NCBI RefSeq assembly: GCF_018320785.1
Contig: NC_054886.1
Span: 32,967,732 to 33,031,731 of the forward strand
Direction of reading: 5' to 3'
DNA: 64,000 bases
Source: Cheilinus undulatus
Taxonomy: Eukaryota; Chordata; Actinopteri; Labriformes; Labridae
Shown: positions 51,541-61,972 of the stretch, piece after piece
Layout of the letters: each line of letters opens with the position of its first letter
How positions within the stretch are numbered: the stretch's first letter is position 1
Made by a program: the position numbers and the translations under genes
Notes under the pieces: model-generated
Told to the model about the DNA's origin: nothing
The model's input: the letters and a program-made list of their open reading frames with translations, nothing else
The model's database searches: none

Positions 51541-52906
51541 AAAAAAATTTTTCAATCTTTATTTATGAATACAAATTTGACAAGTGTCCAAAGACAGTTA
51601 CAATATAGACTGAGCCAAAAAAATAGTGAATAAACAACAGGCAATAGTGAACAAACAATAACAACAGACCATGCGCATAAGGCAAAAGGAATAATAAGAA
51701 AACACTGAAAGCCAAATAAAATTAAAATAAAGGGAATTGGGGGGGGGATACATTCAATATGATAAAATGATTACAGTATCAATTTCCTGGATTCTGTTCA
51801 AATGAAAAGACCAACAAGTTCTCACAGAGACATTGTGCATTTTTTGTTTTAATACCTTTTAAAAAGTTAGAAAATATAGAAAGCTCTTTCAAAAAGACCA
51901 GGGATTGTGGGTTAGTATTCTTAAACTTATATTTATGAATATAGTATTTTGCAAGGATTATGAGATCATTAAAGAGAGTTTCTAACTTGGAATCCTCCTA
52001 AAGTACACCAAATTTAACACTGTTATATGTAAGTGTTGATAAAGGTAAGTTATGGTCAGAAAACCATTTCTAAAAATTTTCCCAGAATAACTCAGAAACA
52101 TTACAAGAAAAGAAAAGGTGGTCCTGAGTCTCAATTCCATTTTTACAGAATGTACATTCATTTGAATTCATATTTAACTTAAGGTGTATAAAGTCACTAA
52201 GAGGATAAATGTCATTCATTATTTTAAAGTGTACTTCTTTTGCTTTGGGTGGAATAGAAAATTTCAGATAGTTAAATCTAATATTTTAAAAGTGGAAGTA
52301 ACATTTGAATATCTTTCTAATATAAATCTTTTTAAGAGTGAGGGAAAACATTCTTTTGTCAGTAATGATCTTGTTTTTGTTACACTTGTCATCTGAAAAA
52401 AGACAATCTTGAAAATACAGAGGGTACAAACAAGGTATTGTTGTTTCATAAAATAAATATCCTTTGATTGTGTTAAGAGCTTGTGGTATTGCATTAACTA
52501 CGTCATTATACTGTTTTTGAGAACAGTTTAAGTTGAATTTTTTCCTGAATTCTGTAAAATCAAAAATGTTACCTCTGTTATCCATTAAGTGCAGAATAGA
52601 CCAAATTCCTTGGTTAGACCATTGTTTGAGGTAGAAGGATTTCCTTTTTATTAATATACATCCATTATTCCAAATTGGTGTGTTATGGGGAGAGAAATTG
52701 TGTTTAAAAATCAGTTTCCAGTAGAGTAGGACATGCTGGTGGAATTTTGAGAGTTTGATTGGCAGTTTACTAATTTTCAAAGTCACATTTTAGTAGAAAT
52801 TCAATACCTCCAAAATCTGAAAATTTTTTTGAGGGGAGTTTAAACCAAAAACTTTCATACTGTTTCATGAAATTCTGCAACCACTTTAGTTTTAGGGAAC
52901 CCATCA
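51541..52906 (-). mobile_element. 5'-truncated L1-like LINE
   Basis: The minus-strand frame 52786-52286 holds KFHQHVLLYWKLIFKHNFSP, HNTPIWNNGCILIKRKSF and FRKKFNLNC-type residues of the fish L1-like ORF2 C-terminal region. After frame breaks, CTFCKNGIETQDHLFFSC, the C-terminal Cys-rich motif, appears near 52140. The A-rich 3' end abuts 51541. A 10-bp target duplication AGTTTGGTAA lies at 51533-51542 and 52906-52915. Confidence 0.75.
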
Positions 52907-53269
52907 GTTTGGTAAGTGTTTAATTACTGTGTTGCTAAGTGGCTAAATGCTAAAAGGCCTTGTGGGGGCGGTCTGTTCTGCTTTGCCGGCAGCATGGTTG
53001 AACCACGAACCAGTCAGGAGAGCCTATTGCAATGACCTCATCAGTTTGGTCCATCGAAATCTCGTCTCGGAAGAATCTCAGAGAGATTTTCAACGAACCG
53101 TTTTCATCAGTTTACATGCTAATTCCAAGATTACTGCCGCGTACATTTATCTTGTGGTTTGAAAATTTGCATACGTGGAGTATAGACACCCAACATTGTG
53201 ACTTTATATTTATTTTTTAAAAACCGGAAAAGTATAATACCCCCTCTTTAAGAATTGTACATGGTGTTA

Positions 53270-54205
53270 CACCTTTCGTCCAGGAGATGGTGCTATTGTG
53301 CCTCCGTGGATAGCTTAGAGAGACTCCACAGTGTTTCACTGGATTAACTCTGACTCCTGCAGATATAAAGTATTTGAAGGCACCAGAGTTTCTGAAATTC
53401 AGGAACTCACCTCTCAGCATGCTTGGCATTATGTCAGCTCCAACAACAACCCAGCTGATGACATAACAAGAGGCAGATTTCTCCTGGACTTAACACCTCC
53501 CAACAGATGGCATGATGGCCCTCTTTTCCTCCTCCATTCCCCAGATCAGTGGCCCCAACAACATACAGGACTAGAGACAGAGTTGACTCAAACCACTACA
53601 AGTCATAGTTGTCCTGATGTCCACCTTTTCCCTGTCTATCAAGCCCTTCTGGAGGCTACAGCTTAGAGAGTGCATGGGGCGGCAGATCCATCAGGATTCC
53701 CCTCTGCTGATGACTTCAGAGAGGCTGAAAACCTCATTTTATAACAAGCACAGCTTGACAATTTCAGACAGGAAATAAATCACCTGAAAGCAGGTAAACA
53801 GGTGCCAAACAACAGCAGGCTCAGCAGTTTAGCTCCTGAGTTCGACCGCACAACCCACCAATTCGAGTGGGTGGGCGCCTCCACCAAGCCACCACTCTGG
53901 ACACAGATACGCTGCACCCCATAGTACTAGATCCGAAACATCCTGTCACTCAGCTCCTTATCCAGTATACTGATGAGAAGTTATGTCACCCTGGACCAGA
54001 TGGGGTCTTTTCCAAAATCAGAAGGAAATTCTGGGTGCTACAAGGCAGGCAAGCAGTCTGCCACTACCAACGTGATTGTCAAGAATGCAGGCAATGGCGT
54101 GCTAAAGCTGTGACACCTAAAATGGCAGACTTACCCAGCCTTCTACTCAACTGGAATGGACTGTTATGGGCCATTTTCTATCACAGTGGGCTGCAGAGTT
54201 GAAAA
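53270..54205 (+). mobile_element. BEL/Pao retrotransposon pol fragment
   Basis: Frame 53331-53666 reads FHWINSDSCRYKVFEGTRV, IQELTSQHAWHYVSSNNNPA, DDITRG (RNase H to connection region). Frame 53867-54202 gives LDPKHPVTQLLIQ, an H2C2-type zinc region (CHPG ... CQEC) and KMADLP ahead of the integrase core. A frameshift separates them and no core or LTR follows. It is a dead pol piece. Confidence 0.75.
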
Positions 54206-54533
54206 AAGATGGGGCATCATTTTCAAATGCCTGACAACTAGAGTGATATATTTGGATCTCCCTCACAGCTTGGATTCGGATTCCTTTCTGATGGCACTAA
54301 GGCGTTTCATTTCAAGAAGAGATACTATTGGCTGATAGTTTATGACTGCATGAGACCCGCTCCCAGCTATCGTTCCTCAGTGATTCAGTAATATGGCTGT
54401 TCTACTGATTTTTGTCAGACTTTTGTACACCATCAGGCTTCCCTTTTGTGTCCCCCCCAATATTGGAGACAGGTGCATTTGTCCCACCCAAAAGTTATAT
54501 CACGGAGGAGAAAAATATCTGATTTAGAATTTT

Positions 54534-54657
54534 TTTTTTTAAAGGTTTATTTTTGGGCATTCTGTGCCCCTATTTGATAGAGGAGAGGACAGTGGACAGA
54601 ATCGGAAACAGGGAAGAGAGCGGGGAGAGACATGCGGTAAAGGGCCTCGGGCCAGAC
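54534..54657 (-). mobile_element. SINE fragment, third copy
   Basis: Reverse complement of the SINE body (AGAGGACAGTGGACAGAATC, GAGCGGGGAGAGACATG) with the A-tail as a T run at 54529-54541. The tRNA-like head is missing. Confidence 0.7.
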
Positions 54658-54679
54658 ATTACAGAACTGGACAATAAAT

Positions 54680-54975
54680 CCATGTTTCTCCTAAATCCTC
54701 TCTTCATCCTTGTATTTATTTAAGATTTGTATTTGGAATGTTCTTTTAAACTTACCTATGGTTTTACATTTCTTTAATTCACCTGCTAAACTGTTCCATA
54801 ATTTAACCCCTAAGATTGACACACACATGCTTTTTAATGTTGTTCTGACATGATGCATTTTTAGGTTCAGCTCCCCTCTTAGATTATAACCTCCTTCTCT
54901 TTCTGAAAACAGTTTATTTATATTGTTTGGGAGTAAGTTATTTTTTGCTTTGAATAATTGAATTGTTTTAAAACG
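54680..54975 (-). mobile_element. Non-LTR retrotransposon ORF2 C-terminal fragment
   Basis: On the minus strand: AKNNLLPNNINKLF, YNLRGELNLKMHHVRTT, CVSILGVKLWNSLAGELKK and FKRTFQIQILNKYK. This order is the end of many fish LINE ORF2 proteins. It is a short remnant. Confidence 0.65.
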
Positions 54976-55244
54976 TGAATGAGGAGATCAGTACTTTGGA
55001 GCTTCTACATTATTTTGAAAAATACAGAAGAATCTCCACTGGCTGTTTTTAAAACTTATTTGGTAAATATTTTTCTCTAAGGACTAATTGATTTATTAAT
55101 AAATGCTGTTTTTTTCAGCTTGGCTAAACTTCTATCACATTTGTTATCTTCACACACGGTCACATGCCATCCGAAGCCACACCCTACTGCTGCGTTGCTT
55201 TTCCTGAGAGAATCTCAGACTGACAGAAGAACCTCTTTTTCATG

Positions 55245-57930
55245 AACTTAAAGGGATATTTTGGGATTTTTGAAGTTGGGTCGTATGAGGTGCTTGGCTA
55301 TAGTAGTAGCATTAGCCTCCTGTGATTTCCGTGTAATTTGATCCTGTTGTTATTACGAGCTTGGAGAGCCGGCGCATAGCTGTAGATGGGAATGTTTTGT
55401 CCGCGTAAATTAACGAGTTTTATGAAAAAATGGGCCAAGCAAATGTGTTGGCTCGCCTGTGTGCTGTATCGAAAACGTACGCAGCGCTTCATTTCTCCCA
55501 AAAACCCCTCTGTGTCAGGTACTAATTTACGAAGCAGCTTTCGTTTTTGTATCCTTCCACCTCCACACACTGTTTCCTGTTTACATCCCCCAGTCAGCTG
55601 TGTGGATCTGCTGTGTAGCAGGGTCAAGCATCGGTTACTACAAGGCGTTGTGAGTTTTTTAATTCATTTTTGGCAGATTCAGAAGATGCCGTTTAAACAA
55701 GCACACCTCCTGGACACCATACAGATTTCACCGTATTCCGCTACGTGACATCAGTTTTCGCCAACTTTGGCTTGAATATGGGTATAAACACCCCACCTTC
55801 TGCACTGAAAAGTTTATTGCAGTGCCCATTTTACCGAGCAGGACTATTAAAAAGGACTACAAAGCACAAGCATAGGTTGAAGAGCTCTGCTGTACCTACA
55901 CTTCAGGTAAGGACTATTTACCGATATAAAAATTGAAAACACACAGCCAAACACTCGCACATTTACAGGAAATTCCATTGCAAAGCCCAAGCTACAAAGC
56001 ACAACTTCCTGGTGCCCTACAGTCAACTCCAAAGATGAGGTGTGTCACAGAAATGGGTGGGCTTGTATGACATATAATTTCAGTTTATAAAATAGAAAGT
56101 GGCTCGTTCCAGCGTTTTTGGCCATTTTGAGTCATCTTTCAAGACCCACAGAATATTTTGTACTATGACTCTGAAAACACAGAATAGCTCAAATGAAAAA
56201 CGAAACTCTTTATTTCATCATGGAAAAAAACGTTTCTTTGCACCTTGTTCCATTCTTGATTTATCTGAAGTTGAACAGAGGCTAGTTTCACCAAAAATGC
56301 CACTTTTTTCTAGAAAGCTGAGAGAAATGCATTTAAGTGAAAGAGTCTGTCAAGCAGAACAGTGATTTGAATGTTATAATTTTGCCTTCAGTGACATAAA
56401 AGAGATCTGAAAATTGAATTACAAATGTTATTTTATTGTAAAATAAAAATAAATACAAAATACAGCACGATAAAACTGGAAGGCCACCACGGGACCCCTA
56501 TACGCCCACGTCCTCTCTGCTTGCGTGTCCCCTGGCACTACCTGTAAATTATAAACGTAATACAACATATATATATATATATATATATATAGTTTTTTTT
56601 TTGGTTCTTACTTCTTTTTCTGCCAACAGACGGTGTTGTAGAGCTGCATGGGGCTTGCTCTTCTCTCAAGTCTGCTTCTGAAATCACAGGAGCATGAGTG
56701 ATGGTTTCATTCGATAAATCTGGCTGAATAATCAGTGGGTTTCTAACGTTAACTTCATCGCTCTGGGGCAGAGAACAAGATCCGCTCCGCTCACTCAGCA
56801 GCCATTCCTCAGAGTCTCGGTCAGAAAAGTCCGTCTCCGAAGTGTCGTCACTGTATGCATCCAGCTGGCGAGAGGCTGCCTTATTTCTGCGACGCACAGG
56901 GGAGACCTGGCGGCATTCTTTAGCCTCTTGGCCAGCCAAGGCAGATGAATGAACGTGCTGATGGTGGACTCGCTGTCGGTTTCAGTGAGTAACCGATTTC
57001 TCATGCAAAAGTTTAAAGTTTCTTCCAGCGTCCGCTGGCGAAACTGGCCACTTGATCCCTCAGTTTTTGGGGGGCATTTTGTACTGATACGGAATATTTG
57101 AGGGGAAGAGGGAGAGGTGGTTTTTCTGGGTGGTTTGCCCACATCTTAAGATCATAGAACATATACAGACAGATATATTACATGCATTTATATAGGTGTG
57201 CACAGCACTGTTTCTCAAGAAACATTTAAAAAAAGAAGAAAGAGTAAAAGATCACCTAGCATTTTGTGAATATTTTGCGGAGAAATTAATTTTTGACATA
57301 TTTCTGATCAAACTATTTACAGATTTGTCAGGTTTCCAATATGTGTCCCCCTCAATGGTAAACTCATTCCTACACCCTTGGCAGTACCCAAATCTTGCAC
57401 AGGCAACAGAGCTAATAGATGCTGAAAAGCTAGTTGATCACACATCATATTACCCAGTCAGTTTAAAAGACGTGTGTGTGTTGACAAAATATAACCATGA
57501 TGATATACTAGCGTTGAAAAGTTGAAATGAAAAAACAAATTTCAATCTATATGATACCTGTGTTTTGTTATTGTAAAAGTGAATTGTGATGTCACACTGC
57601 AGCTGAATAAATGTTAATGCTGGTCCAATTAAGTCTAAGTGTATGAATTGGAAAACTGGGAGGTCTTGAAACAAGTCTTCACAGCTAAAATGGTAGTGAA
57701 AGATGCAGTGTCATCTCAAATGGCATCTCGGTGAAATAATTTGGCTTAATATGCATTTTAAATAACTAATTTTAGGATTTGGTAACTAAGTAAGAAAAAA
57801 TAGACACATAATCTAAAAACAAAGTTAATAATCTCACACATTCTCTTCTTACAATGAATTTTAGTCTCAAAACAAGATCAAAAATTCTTTTTGTCTATAT
57901 GTAAGATTGTAAGACTTGGTTAGATAAATC
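55245..57930. other. Repeat-like stretch without an identifiable gene
   Basis: TTAAAGGGATATTTTGGGAT at 55248 looks like the end of a TTAA-targeting DNA element; its other end was not found. Minus-strand frames at 56538-56939 and 57142-56795 overlap in different registers and include SDDTSETDFSDRDSEEW, which I do not recognise. A 109-residue plus frame at 57196-57525 is also unrecognised. Probably transposon debris. Confidence 0.3.
56566..56591. repeat. (AT)n microsatellite
   Basis: Thirteen AT units. Confidence 0.9.
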
Positions 57931-57934
57931 ATTT

Positions 57935-58235
57935 TTGCAGTGTACCAGGGTGATCCCAGTGGCTGCGGATGAACTTAGAGAGACAGTTGATATGGTTCAC
58001 CGTCTAGGAAAGAAGAATGATGCAGCTCACAACAACATGCTGAGACCTATCATCATCCAGTTTGCAACGGTGTCAGAAATGACGTGTGGAAGAAGTCAAA
58101 GGATGCGAAGGTTTGCAACGAACTCGGCATTCAATTCAGAGAGGACTTTTCCAAGGAAGACAGAGAAGCTCGAGCTAAACTGTGGCCACAAGTCCAAGAA
58201 GCATGCCGCAATGGAAAGAAGGCAACCCTTAAGGG
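57935..58235 (+). mobile_element. L1 ORF1-like fragment (transposase_22 type)
   Basis: RETVDMVHRLGKKNDAAHNN, MLRPIIIQFATVSE, then in another frame VWKKSKDAKVCNELGIQFRE, DFSKEDREARAKLWPQVQEA. This is the RNA-binding core of L1-type ORF1 proteins, with a frameshift. It stops where a TTAAGGGGATACTTCAAC element end begins at 58230. Confidence 0.65.
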
Positions 58236-58735
58236 GATACTTCAACATTTTGGCAAATTCGCCCTTTGCCATAATCCCTATAGTCTTAGTAATAGGTTTT
58301 GTTTCCTTTAGTTGTCGGTGCAAGCTGTTTTTAGATCGGCGGGGCTGAGATACGAGCTGCTCAGCTAACGCTATGGAGACATATATAGTATTCCGGCTTT
58401 CCCTCATCAAACTCCAAAACGTTCTCGTGGAAAAGTTGTGACCTGCACATTCACCACGTTATGAAACAATCATGGAACATTACGAGACGGAGATGTTTTA
58501 GAGGCAAATGCAAAGACGGAACTACCAAGTAACTATGGCACTGCCACAGGTGCGCACTGTGTCACTCCGCCCAGTGGTTTACTAAAGAAAGTAGTTCCGA
58601 GTATTTTCTTCATGTGTCGTAATGTTACATAATCATACGTTATTATTTGACTCTAACACATGTTTCGGTAACCTACAGGAAGGAGTATCTGGTAAACTGT
58701 GCACCAGTCTTTGCTTGAATCACCAGAAAAGAGTG
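58236..58735. other. Probable DNA-element end and unassigned DNA
   Basis: TTAAGGGGATACTTCAAC is similar to a common fish repeat terminus. No gene. Confidence 0.3.
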
Positions 58736-58894
58736 CTTTGTGTTACCCTTCCCATTGTCTTTAGCAGCAGCAGAACACTTTGTTAGAGAGGAGTCACTTC
58801 TGAGCTTGGACGAGTGCCTCCCTGGTCAATGGCTTCTCCAGGGCAGGTGAATCATCAGATTTCTTTATTTTCTTTGACTCTGAAGACTGGCAGT

Positions 58895-59320
58895 TCACCT
58901 TATCACCAGTAGAGGGTGACAAGCTCTCTTCAGACAGGACAGAGGCAAACAAAGAGTCAGACAAGTTTGGGCCTGCTTACGAACAAACACTTCTGCATGA
59001 TTCTGAGCTAAATCATTTTGTGCCAGTTCTGAAATGGGAACCTCAACTACCTCAGGAGCAGGGTTAACTTTACCTCCAGCAATATCGTTTCCCATGATGA
59101 AATCCACTTTATCAATAGGAAAACAGGAATGCACTGCTACAGGAAAGAAACCAAAGGCTAGCTTAGAATTAACATAGATATGATGCAGGGGAGCAGGCAC
59201 AAAACTCATCCCAATACCTCTAACCACAGTGCTAGTGTCACAGGCAGACTGTTAACTTACTGGCAGGACATTGGACAGAATGAATGACTGTGAGCCCCCT
59301 GTATCTCTCAGAATTCCTAC
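58895..59320 (-). pseudogene. Gypsy retropepsin-like protease fragment
   Basis: LRDTGGSQSFILSNVLPVS contains the DTG active-site triad (59297-59305) and then a stop. The next frame (59227-58895) carries GIGMSFVPAPLHHIYVNSKL and FPIDKVDFIMGNDIAGGKV, the flap-to-helix part of the same fold. Broken by the stop between the two. Confidence 0.7.
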
Positions 59321-59436
59321 AGGATGCTGATCCCCAAGTTTTCCTGGAAGGGACACAAAACAACTGAAAGTAAAAGGCTTAAAGCATTCATCTGGGCCAT
59401 CTGGGGATGTGAGCTTACTACCTGGACACACCGTCT

Positions 59437-59772
59437 TTACCAGCCTGACACCCTTGTGGGGTTTAGGAGCAGCTGTTTGTGTTTCCAGGCTGCACAGTCA
59501 GCTATCAGATGGTCATTCTTTTGGAAAAATAAACAGAGTCTATCTACCTTGGAATTAGAAGTAAAGGAGGAAATTTTGGTGTGCATAGCAGTTGAGTCTG
59601 GAGTTTTCTGGGTTAAGTCACGAGGGAGAGATTCCCGTTTAACTGAAGTGTTTTTATGTGTTAATGCAAACTCATCTGCCAGAGTGGCTGCTTGACCTGA
59701 AATGACCTTTTGCTCATCAGTTTTTGAACTCTTCATAGAGAATGAGTTCACGCAAGGTAGCAAAATCCTCAA
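59437..59772 (-). pseudogene. Gypsy gag C-terminus with degenerate zinc knuckle
   Basis: Frame with CLFFQKNDHLIADC: the CCHC spacing is kept but the second Cys is Phe. It follows the capsid frame after a shift. Confidence 0.6.
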
Positions 59773-60277
59773 CCTTACTCGCTAAACACCACCGATCAAA
59801 TAAGACCCTCTTTTCTCTTGCAAAGTTGGTGTAAGACTGGCAGATGTTTTTCCACAGACTTCTAAACCGCTGCCTGTGAGCCTCAGGAACCAGTTCAAGA
59901 GCTCTGAGAGTTGCATTTTTAACTTTATCATAGTTAAGGCTGTCCTCTACAGAGAGTGAGGAGCAAGCTTCCTGGGCCTTACCAGACAGACGACATTGTA
60001 GTAGGATGGACCGGGCATCTGGCGGCCAGCGCAGAGCAGTCGCGATGCGTTCAAACGCAGATAAATACGATTTCACCTCTGCTTCTCTAAACACAGGGAC
60101 AAGAGAAATGTTTTTACTCACATCAAACATGGATTCAGGATTTACATATGGGCTAAAAGAAGGAACACTTTTTGTCTGCAACTCCAGCTGTTTCATTCTC
60201 ACTGCAGTTTCGGCCTCCAGTTCAAGCTTTCTTAGCTCGCGCTCCCTGTCCTCTCTTTCTATCTGAAGATGTGCCAC
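59717..60277 (-). pseudogene. Gypsy gag fragment (SCAN-like capsid)
   Basis: A 186-residue frame. An N-terminal charged coiled coil (REDRERELRKLELEAET) precedes a capsid-like domain with KSYLSAFERIATALRWP, QCRLSGKAQEACSSL and FDRWCLASKVEDFATLREL. This is the gag type related to the SCAN domain. Typical elements continue in one frame into the zinc knuckle; here a frameshift near 59760 breaks it. Confidence 0.75.
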
Positions 60278-60299
60278 TCATGTAGTTTCGAACCTACAG

Positions 60300-61370
60300 A
60301 AGAATCAACAGAGAGAGGTTCAAACTGTGGCAGTGTAAGCGGTCTATTTTTATCTTCACTATTGTCTTTTACCACTGGGTGACACCACCAGGCCGCACTT
60401 CTTTGGCCCTCTCCTCCACCTGGGAAGCTACACAGCTTTCAGCCAGGGAAGCTGCAGCTGGCCCTGCTATTAGCCCCGGAGACTACATAACTGTAGGTGA
60501 GAAAATACCCAGAAAATAGATAGAGATTTATTTGATTTAAAATTTTAATTTTTATTGAAACATTTGCAATGGAAATTTATGGACCCTTGTTTATTCATTT
60601 ATATGTCTTTAATTAAAATTATTAGTTGAATGTGAATTTGTTTGAGTGTGTTTAAGAAAGGCATTTTTGTTTCAAAGGAGAAATTTTGTTATTTTGTTCC
60701 CTTAAATTGAAATTTAAAAGAGAAATATTTTATTTGCAGTTTATAATTTTGTTTTATTTTGTCTGATTTTCCTTGATTTTGTATCAAGTGTTTTGTGTTG
60801 AATTTTAATACAGTTTGCATAATTTAATTATTGGTTTCCATCTATTAATTTTCACCCAGCTCCAGAGCCGAACCACCAGCCTGAGACTAACCTTGTGTTA
60901 TATGTTTGAGATACAAGCCCATACTTATTCATAAATACTTCATAAGTGTTACATATTTCACACAGATCAACTTTTCTACACTCGTGGATCTGTGTGAGTG
61001 AGGGTTCAGGTACAAACTCTTCCAAATTAAAGGTTGCCATACTCACCTGGTTTCACACTTCCTGCTGTGGTAGGCAGCTACACACAAAACAATGTTAGTA
61101 TCTACTGTGACACGGCGGATTCAATGCCAGATAACATGATCAATAACAAACACACAAGACACTATACCAACCTTTATAAAACAAACCTCCCCAGACCCTA
61201 CCTAACCCCCCTTACCTATCTTCTGATGGCTTGCCGAGGATATTACAGCTGACCCAGCAAGTGCCAACCATAATACTGAATGAAACACACCCCCTCCTCG
61301 GGATTACCACCCAAAACAACAAACTATCTTTTTCACTTACCTAGAATATTTCCAGTCTCCTCCTCCACTG
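60300..61370. other. Gypsy leader and unassigned DNA between gag and LTR
   Basis: About 1.1 kb with no conserved ORF between the primer-binding site and gag. The AT-rich section 60500-60840 may be a secondary insertion. Confidence 0.3.
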
Positions 61371-61390
61371 AATCCCGGGCCGAGCCCCCA
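61371..61390 (-). promoter_or_regulatory. Primer-binding site, tRNA-Pro-like
   Basis: Minus strand TGGGGGCTCGGCCCGGGATT lies three bases after the LTR end. It is close to the complement of the tRNA-Pro 3' end as used by several retroelements, differing by one mismatch and one extra base. Confidence 0.6.
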
Positions 61391-61393
61391 AAT

Positions 61394-61728
61394 TGTTACG
61401 TTCCCTGAAACTAGGGGATGAGGGGAATTAACAGTTGCTTTTTAGAAAAACCGGGAATGAAGAGGGAGGCAGGAAACACCCAAAATAAGCAAACATTTAT
61501 TGAGCCAAAAATAAGTACGTGAATCAACCAAAAAAGAACTTTCTAAGAAACTGAAGCCAATCGACCTTTTCTATGAGTTAAAGAAAGAGATCAGACACTC
61601 CTTCCAGGGTTAAACTCCTTCCAGAGTTTGTAAACTTAGTTTCTCAGTAAAAAAAAAAAAAAAGGAGAGAAATGAAGAGTCCACCCTTATATAGCCACCC
61701 ACAGGGAGACAGTGACACCCACATTACA
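61394..61728 (-). mobile_element. 5' LTR of the Gypsy element
   Basis: Minus-strand TGTAATGTGGG...GGGAACGTAACA. It contains GGCTATATAAGGG, a TATA box, at about 61688-61698. The outer edge at 61728-61730 is uncertain by a few bases. Confidence 0.6.
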
Positions 61729-61734
61729 CATGTG

Positions 61735-61893
61735 TGAACCTGTCTGCGCCTGTGCGATGAACTTGATGAAAGCGGAAGTAATGAGGAAACAGAAAGGATC
61801 GTCGTCTTGGAGCAGAGCTGTACTTTCACTGATCGGTTTTAATGTTTGATTGATACCTCCTGATGACTCCTGATCAGTGATTTTCTAACTCAG
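61735..61893 (+). promoter_or_regulatory. 5' flank of gene B, shared with gene A
   Basis: ACCTGTCTGCGCCTGTGCGA, GGAGCAGAGCTGTA and TCCTGATCAGTGA align with 18835-18990. The similarity starts within a few bases of the Gypsy LTR edge, so the LTR cut off the more distal duplicated flank. Confidence 0.55.
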
Positions 61894-61972
61894 ATGTGCC
61901 TCAAGTACTTGCGGTTAGCTTTTGTCTTCTTTTTTTCCCTGGTCAAGGCCTCCTCTCCGAACAGCTTGACAG
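61894..61972 (+). CDS. Gene B exon 1, signal peptide
   Basis: ATG at 61894, 79 nt, the same length and phase as gene A exon 1. Donor G|GTGAGAGAT with a shared downstream flank. Confidence 0.75.

Larger units (their letters stand above)
58740..61728 (-). mobile_element. Gypsy-type LTR retrotransposon, gag-protease portion with 5' LTR
   Basis: Reading the minus strand: LTR (61728-61394), a primer-binding site, a gag frame (60277-59717), a zinc-knuckle segment and a retropepsin segment ending near 58895. No reverse transcriptase, integrase or 3' LTR was found, so the element is truncated. Frameshifts split gag from protease. The low-coordinate limit is approximate. Insertion is directly upstream of gene B. 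Confidence 0.75.

Noticed and set aside
56538-57142. Two overlapping minus-strand ORFs, one with SDDTSETDFSDRDSEEW
   Set aside because: They lie in different frames, have no recognised domain, and are surrounded by transposon debris; kept only as an unassigned stretch.
57196-57525. 109-residue plus-strand ORF
   Set aside because: No recognised family, no splice or promoter support.
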